DNA from: Shinella yambaruensis
Lineage (GTDB): Bacteria > Pseudomonadota > Alphaproteobacteria > Rhizobiales > Rhizobiaceae
Direction: 5' to 3'
Length of the DNA: 64,000 nucleotides
NCBI RefSeq assembly: GCF_022899355.1
Contig: NZ_JALJCK010000002.1
Span: forward strand, 186,001 to 250,000
Shown: in pieces, positions 49,725 through 58,878 of the stretch
Numbering within the stretch: position 1 is the stretch's first letter
How the letters are laid out: each line of letters opens with the position of its first letter
The notes under the pieces: model-generated
Seen by the model: only the letters and a program-made list of their open reading frames with translations
The model's database searches: none
What the model was told of the DNA's origin: nothing
Position numbers and translations under genes: made by a program

Positions 49725-50927
49725 ATGCCCGCCATTGCCGACCGTCTGAAGAACGTTTCCGTCTCCGCCTCCGCCGCCATGACCCAGCGCGCCCGCGACC
49801 TCGCGGCCAAGGGTGTCAGGGTCATCAGCCTGTCCTCCGGCGAGCCGGATTTCGCGACCCCCGCCAACGCCATCGAGGCGGGCCATGCTGCGGCGCTGGC
49901 CGGCGATACGAAGTACCCGCCGCTCGACGGCACGCCGGCGCTGCGCCAGGCGATCTCACGCAAGTTCAAGCGGGACAACAATCTCGACTACGACCCCTCG
50001 GAGATCGTCGTTGCCGGCGGCGGCAAGCAGATCATCTTCAATGCCGTCATGGCCACCTGCAATCCGGGTGACGAAGTCGTCATCCCGTCGCCCTCCTGGA
50101 TTAGCTACGCGGATATCGTGAAATTTTCCGGCGGCGTGCCGGTGCCGGTCGACTGCCCGCAGCAGAACGGCTTCAAGCTGCGCGCCGAGGACCTTGACGC
50201 CGCGATCACGCCGCGCACCAAATGGCTGTTCCTCAATTTCCCGAACAATCCGACGGGCGCCGCCTGCTCGCGGGCGGAAATGAAGGCCATTGCCGAGGTG
50301 ATGCTGAAGCACCCGCATGTCTGGATCATGACCGACGACATGTACGAGCACCTGATCTATGACGGCTTCGAGTTCTGCACCATCGCCGAGGTGGAGCCGC
50401 GGCTGAAGGATCGCGTGCTGACGGTCAACGGCGCGTCCAAGGCCTATGCGATGACCGGCTGGCGCCTCGGCTTCTGCGGCGGGCCGAAGGATCTCATCAG
50501 GGCGATCAGCAATGTCAACGGCCAGAACAGCGGCGGCACCTCGACCATCACGCAGGCTGCCGTCGCGGCCGTGCTCGACGGGCCGCAGGATCTCCTGAAG
50601 GAGCGGGCGGCGATCTACAAGACACGGCGCGACTTCGTCGTGGAACGGCTCGGCGAGATCGAGGGCATCCGCTGCCACAAGCCGGAAGGGGCCTTCTACG
50701 TCTTCCCGAACATCGCCGAACTCATCGGCAGGACGAGCAAGGGCGGGCGCAGGATCGAGACGGACACGGATTTCGTGCTGGCCCTGCTCGACGAGCACCA
50801 CGTCACGACCGTGCAGGGCGCGGCCTATGGCATGAGCCCGTTCTTCCGCATCTCCTATGCCACCGGCATGGAGCAGCTCGACGAGGCCTGCGGGCGCATC
50901 GCGGAATTCTGCAGGGGTCTGCGCTAA
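49725..50927 (+). CDS. PLP-dependent aminotransferase, class I (aspartate type)
   Basis: A 400-residue class I aminotransferase with SLSSGEPDFATPANAIEAGH, FLNFPNNPTGAACSRAEM and the PLP lysine in VNGASKAYAMTGWRLGF. No strong ribosome binding site is seen before the ATG at 49725. It is 31 bases after pxpA on the same strand, so it probably handles the amino acid released by the Pxp-like complex. It overlaps the convergent LysR gene end by 4 bases. Confidence 0.9.
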   Translation: MPAIADRLKNVSVSASAAMTQRARDLAAKGVRVISLSSGEPDFATPANAIEAGHAAALAGDTKYPPLDGTPALRQAISRKFKRDNNLDYDPSEIVVAGGGKQIIFNAVMATCNPGDEVVIPSPSWISYADIVKFSGGVPVPVDCPQQNGFKLRAEDLDAAITPRTKWLFLNFPNNPTGAACSRAEMKAIAEVMLKHPHVWIMTDDMYEHLIYDGFEFCTIAEVEPRLKDRVLTVNGASKAYAMTGWRLGFCGGPKDLIRAISNVNGQNSGGTSTITQAAVAAVLDGPQDLLKERAAIYKTRRDFVVERLGEIEGIRCHKPEGAFYVFPNIAELIGRTSKGGRRIETDTDFVLALLDEHHVTTVQGAAYGMSPFFRISYATGMEQLDEACGRIAEFCRGLR

Positions 50928-51835
50928 CCCTGGCTCTTGAGGCGTGCGGTCAGCTCCATGAGGATCGACCGCACCGCCAGGGCGGGCTCGGAGAGTTCGC
51001 TCTGGTCGGAAACGCACAGGGAAAGCGTCTCCTCGATCCGCGGCGTCAACACGCGCGAGACGATCGGCTCGGAGGATTCGGCGACGATGCGCTCGGCAAT
51101 GGCGCGCGGCATGATCGTTGCCCCGACGCCCCGGCTGACGGCACGGCCCAGCGTGCGCACGATCTCCACTTCCGCCACGACGTTCAGCGACAGGCGGCCG
51201 CGGGTGAAGGCGAGGTCGATGGCGCGGCGCACGAAATTGTAGGGCGGCGGCAGAAGGAGGGGGAGGTCGTTCAGCGCGCTCACCGGCAGCGGCGTTTCAC
51301 CCGGTTCCATGCCGAAATCGCTGTGGGCGACGAGATGGAATTCCTCCGTGAAGACCGGCTCGAAACGGACGCCCTTGATCGGCCCGGTGCCGTGGATCAA
51401 CGCCATTTCCAGCCGGCCGTTCATGATCATCTGGCTGTAGGTCTGGCCGACGCTTTCGGTAAGGTGCAGGAGGATGCCGGGATGGCGTTTGCGCGTTTCG
51501 GTGAGAAGATCGACGGAGAGCGTCGCCGCACTCGAAAACGGCACCAGGCCGACCGAGACGCGCCCGACCAATGTGGAGCCGGCCGCCGTCACGTCCGCCT
51601 GCGCCTGGTCCATCTGGCGCAGGATGATCTGGGCATGGCGATAGACCGCCTTGCCCGCCTCCGTCATGGAGACGCCCTGCTGGCTGCGGATCAGGAGCTT
51701 CTGGCGGAAATGATCCTCCAGCGCGGCAAGCTGCTGGCTGAGCGCGGGTTGGGCGATGTGCAGCACGTCGGCGGCGCGCGTGATGCTGCCGGTATCGACG
51801 ATGACAATGAAGGATCTGAGACGCCTGATATCCAT
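50924..51835 (-). CDS. LysR family regulator, NAC-like
   Basis: A 303-residue regulator starting MDIRRLRSFIVIVDTGSITR with helix-turn-helix AADVLHIAQPALSQQLAALE and an effector domain (GRVSVGLVPFSSAATLSVDL, LLLPPPYNFVRRAIDLAF). The N-terminus and recognition helix resemble the NAC/Cbl branch. It is divergent from the SDR and ABC transporter operon, with an ATA-N9-TAT palindrome between, so it likely controls that operon and possibly the convergent pxp genes. Confidence 0.87.
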   Translation of the reverse strand: MDIRRLRSFIVIVDTGSITRAADVLHIAQPALSQQLAALEDHFRQKLLIRSQQGVSMTEAGKAVYRHAQIILRQMDQAQADVTAAGSTLVGRVSVGLVPFSSAATLSVDLLTETRKRHPGILLHLTESVGQTYSQMIMNGRLEMALIHGTGPIKGVRFEPVFTEEFHLVAHSDFGMEPGETPLPVSALNDLPLLLPPPYNFVRRAIDLAFTRGRLSLNVVAEVEIVRTLGRAVSRGVGATIMPRAIAERIVAESSEPIVSRVLTPRIEETLSLCVSDQSELSEPALAVRSILMELTARLKSQG

Positions 51836-51895
51836 ATGCCGAGCCTGTGACGAATGGTGCCGCATGTTACAGGCCCGAGGGGCGGGAGCAAGCCC

Positions 51896-51910
51896 ATAAG
51901 GCTTCCTTAT
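51896..51910. promoter_or_regulatory. LysR operator candidate, ATA-N9-TAT
   Basis: ATAAGGCTTCCTTAT is an inverted repeat with 6-base arms and fits the ATA-N9-TAT pattern known for NAC in enterobacteria. CTTATCCA occurs at 51906 and again at 51930, 24 bases apart on the same face. The site lies between the divergent LysR and SDR genes. Confidence 0.55.
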
Positions 51911-51985
51911 CCATCCAGATTCAAACGGTCTTATCCAGAGCCGGAAAGCTTCGCTACTCTCGCTTTCAACAACAGGGGAACCACA

Positions 51986-52738
51986 ATGTCCTTTTCCGAC
52001 TACAGAACCGCGCTCGTGACCGGTGCTTCCTCCGGGATCGGCGCTGCGGTCGTCGAACGGCTCCGTCGCGAGGGCCTCGAAGTGCATGCCGTCGCCCGCA
52101 GCGCGGGTGCCCTGCAGGACCTTGCCGCGCGCACGGGCTGCATTTCCCATGCCATCGACGTCACGGACCGCGCGGCGCTCGCAAGGCTCTGCGGCGAGGT
52201 CGAGTTCGACATCCTCGTCAACAATGCCGGCGTCGACCGGCCGAAGAAATTCCTGGAGGCGGAGGATGGCGACATCGACCTTCTCGTCGACGTCAACCTG
52301 CGTGCCGTCCTCCACCTCTGCCGGCTGATCGCTCCCGGCATGGCGGCGCGCGACCGCGGCCATGTCGTCAACATCACCTCGATCGCCGGCAACTACAATT
52401 TCGGCGGCAATTCCATCTATCACGCCACCAAGGCCGGCGTCGCCATGCTCTCCAACCAGCTGCGCCTCGACACCTTCGGCAAGCGCGTGCGGGTGACGGA
52501 GATCTGCCCCGGCCGTGTGGCGACCGACATCTTCAACCATGTGCATGGCGATGATCCGTCGATCCGCGAGCGCTTCATCGACGGCTTCGAGCTGCCCCAG
52601 GCTTCCGACATCGCCGATGCCATCGCCTTCGCCATCGCCGCCCCCGTCGCCGTCAATATCGGCCATATGGAAATCACCCCGACGCTCCAGGTGATGGGGG
52701 GACTCCAGACGGCCCGCCCGCAGGAGCGCCAGCCGTGA
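51986..52738 (+). CDS. Short-chain dehydrogenase/reductase
   Basis: A 250-residue classical SDR. Cofactor motif TGASSGIG near residues 12-19, NNAG near 80, catalytic Ser in NITSIAG and Tyr-Lys in SIYHATKAG. AGGGGAACC precedes the ATG at 51986. It leads an operon with an amino-acid importer and overlaps the first permease by 4 bases (GTGA). The hydroxy- or keto-substrate is unknown. Confidence 0.9.
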   Translation: MSFSDYRTALVTGASSGIGAAVVERLRREGLEVHAVARSAGALQDLAARTGCISHAIDVTDRAALARLCGEVEFDILVNNAGVDRPKKFLEAEDGDIDLLVDVNLRAVLHLCRLIAPGMAARDRGHVVNITSIAGNYNFGGNSIYHATKAGVAMLSNQLRLDTFGKRVRVTEICPGRVATDIFNHVHGDDPSIRERFIDGFELPQASDIADAIAFAIAAPVAVNIGHMEITPTLQVMGGLQTARPQERQP

Positions 52739-53442
52739 AGGGCTTCGACCTCACCGCCATCCTCGGCAACCCCGAATACATGGCCATGCTGGCGCACGGC
52801 ATCGAGATGACCTTCATCATCGCGATCTGCTCCTGGCTGCTGGCGATGAGCCTTGCGCTCGTGCTGCTCGCCATCCGCTTCTCGCCGGGCCGCATCGGCA
52901 ATTCGATCGTGGCGGCTTACGTTTCGTATCACCGCAACGTGCCGACGCTGGTGCAGCTCATGCTCTGGTATTTCGGCATCTTCACGATCCTGCCCTCGGC
53001 CTTGTCAGACTGGCTGACGGCCCATTCGGCGGAAATGATCTTCGCGATCGTCGGCCTCGGCCTCTGCCAGGCGGCCTATTTCAGCGAGGACCTGCGCTCC
53101 GGCCTGCGCTCGATCAGCCCCGGCCAGATGGAAGCGGCCCGGGCGCTCGGCCACGGCTATATCTCGGCCATGCGCAACGTGCTGATCCCGCAGGGGGTGC
53201 GCAACGCGCTGCCGGCGCTCGTCAACCACAGTGTCTCGCTGTTCAAGAATTCGAGCCTTGCCATCGTCATCGGCGCGCCGGAGCTCAGCCACGCGGTCAA
53301 GGAGATCGAGAACCTCTCCTTCCGCACCTTCGAGATCTACCTGGTCGGCACGGTCCTCTACCTCGTCTTCTCCCTGATCATCATGGCCGGGGGAGCCTGG
53401 CTCACCTGGCGCGCAGACCCGCTGAACGGAGCCGCACGATGA
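52735..53442 (+). CDS. Amino-acid ABC transporter permease
   Basis: A 235-residue polar amino-acid permease (HisM/GlnP type) with about five membrane segments. It shows YHRNVPTLVQLMLWYFGIFT and the EAA-type loop [20 protein letters not shown]. The start is GTG inside a GTGA overlap with the SDR gene. It overlaps the next permease by 4 bases. Confidence 0.92.
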   Translation: MKGFDLTAILGNPEYMAMLAHGIEMTFIIAICSWLLAMSLALVLLAIRFSPGRIGNSIVAAYVSYHRNVPTLVQLMLWYFGIFTILPSALSDWLTAHSAEMIFAIVGLGLCQAAYFSEDLRSGLRSISPGQMEAARALGHGYISAMRNVLIPQGVRNALPALVNHSVSLFKNSSLAIVIGAPELSHAVKEIENLSFRTFEIYLVGTVLYLVFSLIIMAGGAWLTWRADPLNGAAR

Positions 53443-54191
53443 TCCACGACATCATAGCCATCATCGACGAATACTGGCTGCTGCTCCTCATCGGCCAATA
53501 TCCGAACGGTCCGCTCGGCGGCCTTGCCAACACGCTGATCCTCTCGGCGCTCAGCATCGTCATCGCCTTCCCCTTCGCCATCCTGCTCGCCTTCGCGCGG
53601 CTTTCGAAATACCGCGTGCTGCGCTGGCCGGTCACGGTCCTGGTCTATGTGACGCGCGGCGTGCCGCTGCTGATGCTGGTGCTGTGGAGCTATTTCCTCG
53701 TGCCGCTGCTGACCGGCGCGGACGTGCCGAGCTTCCTGACCATGCTGACGACGCTGGTCGTCTACCAGGGGGCGTTCCTCAGCGAGATCATCCGCGCCGG
53801 CATCGTGGCGCTCGGACCGGGGCAGATGGATGCGGCCCGTGCCCTCGGCCACGGCTGGTTCGGTGCCATGCGCTACGTCATCCTGCCGCAGGCGCTCTAC
53901 AACATGATCCCGAGCATGCTGTCGACCTTCGTCGCGACCATCAAGGACACGACGCTCGGCTATGTCATCAACGTGCCGGACCTCACCTTCGCCGCCAGCC
54001 AGGTCAATAACCAGCTGCTCACCCAGCCCTTCCAGGTCTTCCTGATCCTCGCGCTCACCTACTACGTGATCTGCTGGTCGCTGACCGCGCTCACCAATGT
54101 CGTGGAGCGGCGCATCACCCGCCGCCGCGCCGGCCTCGCCGCCCCGCGGCGCCAGCTTTCCCTGATCACCAACGCCACGGAGCAGCCATGA
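53439..54191 (+). CDS. Amino-acid ABC transporter permease
   Basis: A 250-residue polar amino-acid permease with [40 protein letters not shown] and [20 protein letters not shown]. Its ATG lies in an ATGA overlap. It forms the heteromeric channel with 52735-53442. Confidence 0.92.
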   Translation: MIHDIIAIIDEYWLLLLIGQYPNGPLGGLANTLILSALSIVIAFPFAILLAFARLSKYRVLRWPVTVLVYVTRGVPLLMLVLWSYFLVPLLTGADVPSFLTMLTTLVVYQGAFLSEIIRAGIVALGPGQMDAARALGHGWFGAMRYVILPQALYNMIPSMLSTFVATIKDTTLGYVINVPDLTFAASQVNNQLLTQPFQVFLILALTYYVICWSLTALTNVVERRITRRRAGLAAPRRQLSLITNATEQP

Positions 54192-54955
54192 CCGCTTCAG
54201 TATCCGCCCCCGCGAAGGATCAGACGATCCGGCTTGCCGATGTCCGCAAGAGCTATGGAGACTTCGACGTGCTGAAGGGCATCGACGCCACGGTCTCGCG
54301 CGGCGAGGTGGTCGTCATCTGCGGCCCCTCCGGCTCGGGAAAATCGACGCTCATCCGCACCGTCAACCGGCTGGAGGAGATCAACAGCGGCTCGATCTTC
54401 TTCGAGGGCCAGGATATCCACGCGCCGCTCAAGGGCCGCGAGCTGAACCGCCTGCGCAGCCGTATCGGCTTCGTCTTCCAGAGCTTCAACCTCTTCCCGC
54501 ATCTGTCGGCGGTCGACAATGTCGCCATGTCGCCGATCCGGGTGAAGGGCGTGCCCGCGGCCGAGGCGCATGAGAAGGCGTTGAAGCTGCTCGACCGGGT
54601 GGGCCTGCGCGAAAAGGCCAATTCCTATCCCGCGCAGCTTTCCGGCGGCCAGCAGCAGCGCGTCGCCATCGCCCGGGCGCTCGCCATGGAGCCGCCCGTC
54701 ATGCTCTTCGACGAGCCGACCAGCGCGCTCGATCCGGAAATGGTCGGCGAGGTGCTGAGCGTCATGAAGTCGCTGGCGGCCGAGGGCATGACCATGATGT
54801 GCGTGACGCACGAAATGGGTTTTGCCCGCGACGTCGCCGACCGCATCTGGTTCATCGACGGCGGCCGGATCATCGAGACGGCGACGCCGGACGAATTCTT
54901 CAAGAACCCGAAGCATCCCCGCGCGCAGCGCTTCCTCGCGGACCTGCGCCACTAA
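54188..54955 (+). CDS. Amino-acid ABC transporter ATP-binding protein
   Basis: A 255-residue GlnQ/HisP-type ATPase. Walker [10 protein letters not shown] near 44-52, [20 protein letters not shown] signature and [20 protein letters not shown]alker B are complete. ATGA overlap with the upstream permease; the binding-protein gene follows 26 bases downstream. Confidence 0.93.
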   Translation: MTASVSAPAKDQTIRLADVRKSYGDFDVLKGIDATVSRGEVVVICGPSGSGKSTLIRTVNRLEEINSGSIFFEGQDIHAPLKGRELNRLRSRIGFVFQSFNLFPHLSAVDNVAMSPIRVKGVPAAEAHEKALKLLDRVGLREKANSYPAQLSGGQQQRVAIARALAMEPPVMLFDEPTSALDPEMVGEVLSVMKSLAAEGMTMMCVTHEMGFARDVADRIWFIDGGRIIETATPDEFFKNPKHPRAQRFLADLRH

Positions 54956-54981
54956 TACCAAGCAACGAAGGAGAACAGCCA

Positions 54982-55818
54982 ATGACGTATCAGCATCTCA
55001 TCCTCGCAGCGACCGTCGCGGCCGCCGCGCTTGCCGGCCCCGCCAGGGCCGATCAGCTCGACGACATCCTCGCCAACAAGACGCTGCGCTGCGCGACCTT
55101 CGCCGACGTGCCGCCTTTTGCCGCGCCGGATACGCAGACCCGCGAAATGGTCGGCTTCGACGTCGACCTGTGCGGCGCCATCGCCCGCGAACTTGGCGTG
55201 AAGGCCGAGATCAAGCCGGTTTCGGTGGAGGCCCGCGTGCCGGAGGTCAAGCTCGGCCGCGTCGACATCACCGTTGCGAACCTCGCCTATACCCAGAGCC
55301 GTGCCGAGCAGATCCAGTTCAGCGATCCCTATTACCTCGCCAAGGAAATGCTGATCGTTCCGGCCGATGATCCCGGCACGTCGAAAGCCGACTATGTCGG
55401 CCAGCGCATCGCCTCCACCAAGGGCTCGACCTCGGAAATGTCGATCAAGCTCAACAAGTCCGAGCCGCTGACGTTCCAGGACACGGCATCCGCCTATCTC
55501 GCCGCCCAGCAGGGCAAGGCGCGCGGCATGGTCGCCAACACCATGACGACGACCAAACTGGTCAACGAGTCCAAGACCAAGGGCCGCGAGATGCGCATGA
55601 TCGAAGAGCCCATGCTGTTCCAGCCGATCGGCATCGGCATGCAGCAGGACCAGCCGGCATTGACGGCCAAGATCAACGAGGTCCTGCGCAAGCTGGACGA
55701 AAGCGGCGAGCTCAACAAGATCTGGGACAAGTGGCTCGGCCCGGACACCGAATACAAGATGACCCGCACCGACAAGGTCGTGCCGCTTTCCGAACTGAAG
55801 TTCGACCAGATCCCGTAA
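54982..55818 (+). CDS. Amino-acid ABC transporter substrate-binding protein
   Basis: A 278-residue periplasmic protein with a signal peptide (MTYQHLILAATVAAAALAGP, cleavage near ARADQ) and the type II pattern LRCATFADVPPFAAPDTQTR, VGFDVDLCGAIARELGVKAE and IQFSDPYYLAKEMLIVP. AAGGAG precedes the ATG. A perfect GC-rich palindrome follows its stop, then the RraA-type aldolase gene. Confidence 0.92.
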   Translation: MTYQHLILAATVAAAALAGPARADQLDDILANKTLRCATFADVPPFAAPDTQTREMVGFDVDLCGAIARELGVKAEIKPVSVEARVPEVKLGRVDITVANLAYTQSRAEQIQFSDPYYLAKEMLIVPADDPGTSKADYVGQRIASTKGSTSEMSIKLNKSEPLTFQDTASAYLAAQQGKARGMVANTMTTTKLVNESKTKGREMRMIEEPMLFQPIGIGMQQDQPALTAKINEVLRKLDESGELNKIWDKWLGPDTEYKMTRTDKVVPLSELKFDQIP

Positions 55819-55866
55819 GGGTTCGCACGCAAGCGGCCTCCTTTCCGGCATGAATCGAGCAACCCG

Positions 55867-55889
55867 GCGGCGGGCGCCGCGCCCGCCGC
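55867..55889 (+). terminator. GC-rich palindrome after the amino-acid binding-protein gene
   Basis: GCGGCGGGCGC (55867-55877) and GCGCCCGCCGC (55879-55889) are perfect 11-base arms around a single C. It lies 49 bases after the binding-protein stop and 24 bases before the next gene, with no T-run. Confidence 0.5.
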
Positions 55890-55912
55890 AACGATTACCC
55901 ATGGGAAAAATC

Positions 55913-56587
55913 ATGACGCATATCAAGAAAATGCCCGCTCGCCCGAGCGCCGCCGAGATCGAGGCGCTTGCGAAATTCTCGCCGGCGACCATTCACGAGG
56001 CGCAGGGTCGCCGCGGGGCGCTTTCCTCGCGCATCAAGCCGGTCGACTACCGCATGAAGCTTTGCGGCCCGGCCTTTACCGTGCGGTGTGCGCCGCGCGA
56101 CAACATCATGCTGCAGCTCGCGATCAACTACGCTCAGCCCGGCGATGTCATCGTGGTTTCGGGCGGCGAATACGAGGAGGCCGGCTCCTTCGGCGACGTG
56201 CTCGCCAATGCCTGCCTCGCGAAGGGCATCGGCGGCCTTGTGACCGACAGCGGCGTGCGCGACTCGCTGCAGCTGCGTGAGCTGGGCTTCCCGGTGTTCT
56301 CGCTCAGCGTCTGCATCAAGGGCACCGTCAAGGAGACGCTGACCTCCACCAACGACCCGATCGTCGTCGGCGGCGAACTCATTCATCCCGGCGACATCAT
56401 CGTCGGCGACGCCGACGGCGTGGTCGTCGTGCGCCGCGGGGAGGCGCTTGAGGTGGCAAGGCTCTCGCAGGCCCGCGAAGACGCCGAAGCCGGATACATC
56501 GCCGACTACAAGGCCGGCAAGTCGGTCATCGAGGTCAGCAAGCTCGAAGCCGTGCTGAAGGCCAAGGGCCTGACCGTCGAGGCGTGA
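55913..56587 (+). CDS. RraA/HMG-CHA aldolase family protein
   Basis: A 224-residue member of the RraA-like family, which includes 4-hydroxy-4-methyl-2-oxoglutarate/4-carboxy-4-hydroxy-2-oxoadipate aldolases and oxaloacetate decarboxylases. GDVIVVSGGEYEEAGSFGDV and GIGGLVTDSGVRDSLQLREL carry the family's conserved G-x-R-D signature (SGVRDS). The ATG at 55913 is preferred, with GGGAAAAATC before it; ATG at 55901 is possible. It closes the SDR and amino-acid importer operon and probably cleaves or decarboxylates a 4-hydroxy-2-oxo acid. Confidence 0.87.
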   Translation: MTHIKKMPARPSAAEIEALAKFSPATIHEAQGRRGALSSRIKPVDYRMKLCGPAFTVRCAPRDNIMLQLAINYAQPGDVIVVSGGEYEEAGSFGDVLANACLAKGIGGLVTDSGVRDSLQLRELGFPVFSLSVCIKGTVKETLTSTNDPIVVGGELIHPGDIIVGDADGVVVVRRGEALEVARLSQAREDAEAGYIADYKAGKSVIEVSKLEAVLKAKGLTVEA

Positions 56588-56636
56588 GCGGGATCGAGCG
56601 GCTGCAGGCCGGGCTATACCCGGCCGCGTGCATTCC

Positions 56637-57446
56637 TCAAGCCTGGTTGAACCGCGAGATGAACTGGTCAAAGCGCTCGTTGACGCCGCCGCGGAACAAG
56701 TCCAGCGGCAGGCCTTCGGCTTTGATCCGGCCCTGCTCCAGGAACACGATCCGGCTCGATACGTCTCGGGCGAAGGCCATTTCGTGCGTCACGATCAGCA
56801 TCGTGCGTCCTTCCGCCGCCAGATCCCGCATGACTTTCAGCACTTCGCCAACGAGCTCGGGATCGAGCGCGGAGGTGGGTTCGTCGAAGAGGAGGCCCCG
56901 GGGCTTCATGACCAGGGCGCGCGCTATGGCCGCCCTCTGCTGCTGGCCGCCGGACAGCTGGGCCGGATAGGCTTTTGCCCGATCGATCAAGCCGACGCGC
57001 CGCAACATGGCTTCCGCCTCCTCGCGCACCTCGCCGCGACCGCGCCGTTGGACATGGATGGGCGCCTCCATCAGGTTTTCGAGCACGGTCATGTGGCTCC
57101 AGAGGCAGAAATTCTGGAACACCATCGCCACCTGGGTTCGCAGGCGATCCACCTGCCTGCGATTGCCGATATGGAGGGCGTCGCCGCTTTGCCGCAGATC
57201 GACCTGTTCGCCGAAGATCTGCAGCCGCCCCGCTGACGGAAGCTCCAGGAGGTTGAGACAGCGCAGGAAAGTCGACTTGCCCGAGCCGGATGCACCCAGG
57301 ATGGAGATGACCTCGCCCTCATGGGCGCGGAAGTCGATGCCTTTCAGCACCTCGATCGCGCCATAGCGCTTGTGGAGGCCATCGACCGCGATGGCGGGAA
57401 CCGTGGAAGCATTGTCGGCAGCAGCCGGGCGGGAGGCGGAAGCCAT
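56637..57446 (-). CDS. Amino-acid/opine-type ABC transporter ATP-binding protein
   Basis: A 269-residue HisP/OccP-type ATPase with Walker A GASGSGKST near 48-56, [20 protein letters not shown] and [21 protein letters not shown] histidine-permease-type insert is present (SGDALHIGNRRQVDRLRTQV). GGAGAAACC precedes the ATG. It is the last gene of the minus-strand operon with two permeases and the dehydrogenase subunits. Confidence 0.92.
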   Translation of the reverse strand: MASASRPAAADNASTVPAIAVDGLHKRYGAIEVLKGIDFRAHEGEVISILGASGSGKSTFLRCLNLLELPSAGRLQIFGEQVDLRQSGDALHIGNRRQVDRLRTQVAMVFQNFCLWSHMTVLENLMEAPIHVQRRGRGEVREEAEAMLRRVGLIDRAKAYPAQLSGGQQQRAAIARALVMKPRGLLFDEPTSALDPELVGEVLKVMRDLAAEGRTMLIVTHEMAFARDVSSRIVFLEQGRIKAEGLPLDLFRGGVNERFDQFISRFNQA

Positions 57447-57469
57447 CTGGTTTCTCCGTGTGGACGAGG

Positions 57470-58165
57470 TCAGGCGCGACGATGGGCGTGGTGGGCCTGG
57501 AGTTGCCGTTCGAGAAGCGCGAAGGCCGCGCTCATCAGGAAGGTCAGGGCGAGATAGATCGCCCCGGTGACGATGAAGATCTCGAAGATGCGATAGGTCG
57601 AGGAAATCAGCTTGTGCGCGATGCCGGTCAGCTCCGTCAGGGTGATGATGCTTGCCAGCGAGGTCGCCTTGATCATCAGGATGGCTTCGCTGCCGTAGAC
57701 GGCCAGGCCCTGGCGGAGGGCGATGGGCCAGATGATGCGACGGCGCAGCAGGAGGCCCGACATGCCGCAGGCGCGCCCCGCCTCGATCTCGTGCGCCGGC
57801 ACGGCCTGGATCGCGCCGCGGATGATCTCGGCCGTATAGGCCGAGGTGTTGAGCGCAAGGGCGAGGATGGCGCACCAATAGGGTTCGCGAAGGAAGGGCC
57901 AGAGGGCCGAGTGGCGCAGCGGGGCGATCTGACCCAGGCCGTAGTAGATCAGGAAGATCTGCAGCAGGAGAGGGGTTCCACGAAAGAGTTCGACATGGGC
58001 CTTCGCGGCCCATCGCAGCGGCGCGAAGGCGCTGCCGGCGGCGCCGGCGACGAAGACGGCGAGGGCGAAGCCGATCGAGAGGGACAGTGCCGCAAGCTGG
58101 AGCGTCAGCGGCAAACCCGACAGCAGCTGGCCGAGGACATCCGTCAGAAAGGGCCAATCCAGCAT
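57470..58165 (-). CDS. Amino-acid/opine-type ABC transporter permease
   Basis: A 231-residue HisM/OccM-type permease with about five membrane segments: VELFRGTPLLLQIFLIYYGL, TSAYTAEIIRGAIQAVPAHE and the EAA-type loop EAGRACGMSGLLLRRRIIWP. GGAGACGCTG precedes the ATG, which overlaps the upstream permease stop by one base. Confidence 0.92.
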   Translation of the reverse strand: MLDWPFLTDVLGQLLSGLPLTLQLAALSLSIGFALAVFVAGAAGSAFAPLRWAAKAHVELFRGTPLLLQIFLIYYGLGQIAPLRHSALWPFLREPYWCAILALALNTSAYTAEIIRGAIQAVPAHEIEAGRACGMSGLLLRRRIIWPIALRQGLAVYGSEAILMIKATSLASIITLTELTGIAHKLISSTYRIFEIFIVTGAIYLALTFLMSAAFALLERQLQAHHAHRRA

Positions 58166-58878
58166 CAGCGTCTCCAGGGTTTGGCGAGGTGGCTTTCCAT
58201 CCGGTTCAGCCCGGCGCCCGTGGCGCGCCCGATGACCAGGAACACCGCGGCCGCAATGGCGTAGAACAGGAGAGGCTGGCGGGTCGAACCCGCGGCGGTA
58301 CCGGCCTGGCGCAGCAGCTCCGTCAGCCCGATGACCGACAGGAGCGATGTTTCCTTGAGCGCGGACTGCCAGATGTTGCCGAGCGCAGGCAGGGCGAAAC
58401 GCAGCGTCTGGGGAGCGACGATGCGGCGCAGGAGCAGGAGTTTCGACATGCCGCACGCGGTGCCCGCCTCGATCTGGCCGCGGTCCAGCCGAAGATATGC
58501 GGACCGATAGGCTTCCGTCTGGTAGGCACCGGATACGATCCCGATCGCAAGGACGCCGATGACGAAGGACGGCAGAGAATAGAAGCCGGGAAATCCTCCC
58601 GTGTTCATGAGCGTCGTCAGGATGACGCTGCCGCCGAAATAGAAGAGATACACCACGAGAATCTCGGGCACGCCGCGGAAGACCGTGGTATAGGCCTGGC
58701 CGATCAGGCGCAGGGCGCGCGGCCGGGCGAGCTTGAGGGTCGCGCCGCCAATTCCGAAAATGCTTCCCAGCAGGAAGCCGCAAAGGGCGGCGGCGATCGT
58801 GACGCCTGCGGCCTTGAGCAGCGGCAATCCCCAGCCTTGCGGCCCGAATCCCAGCAATTCGAACATGCCCGACGTCAT
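58165..58878 (-). CDS. Amino-acid/opine-type ABC transporter permease
   Basis: A 237-residue HisQ/OccQ-type permease with TTVFRGVPEILVVYLFYFGG, AYQTEAYRSAYLRLDRGQIE and AGTACGMSKLLLLRRIVAPQ. The ATG lies in an ATGA overlap with the FAD oxidoreductase gene. The order permease, permease, ATPase mirrors the occQMP arrangement, with the binding protein encoded upstream. Confidence 0.92.
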   Translation of the reverse strand: MTSGMFELLGFGPQGWGLPLLKAAGVTIAAALCGFLLGSIFGIGGATLKLARPRALRLIGQAYTTVFRGVPEILVVYLFYFGGSVILTTLMNTGGFPGFYSLPSFVIGVLAIGIVSGAYQTEAYRSAYLRLDRGQIEAGTACGMSKLLLLRRIVAPQTLRFALPALGNIWQSALKETSLLSVIGLTELLRQAGTAAGSTRQPLLFYAIAAAVFLVIGRATGAGLNRMESHLAKPWRR

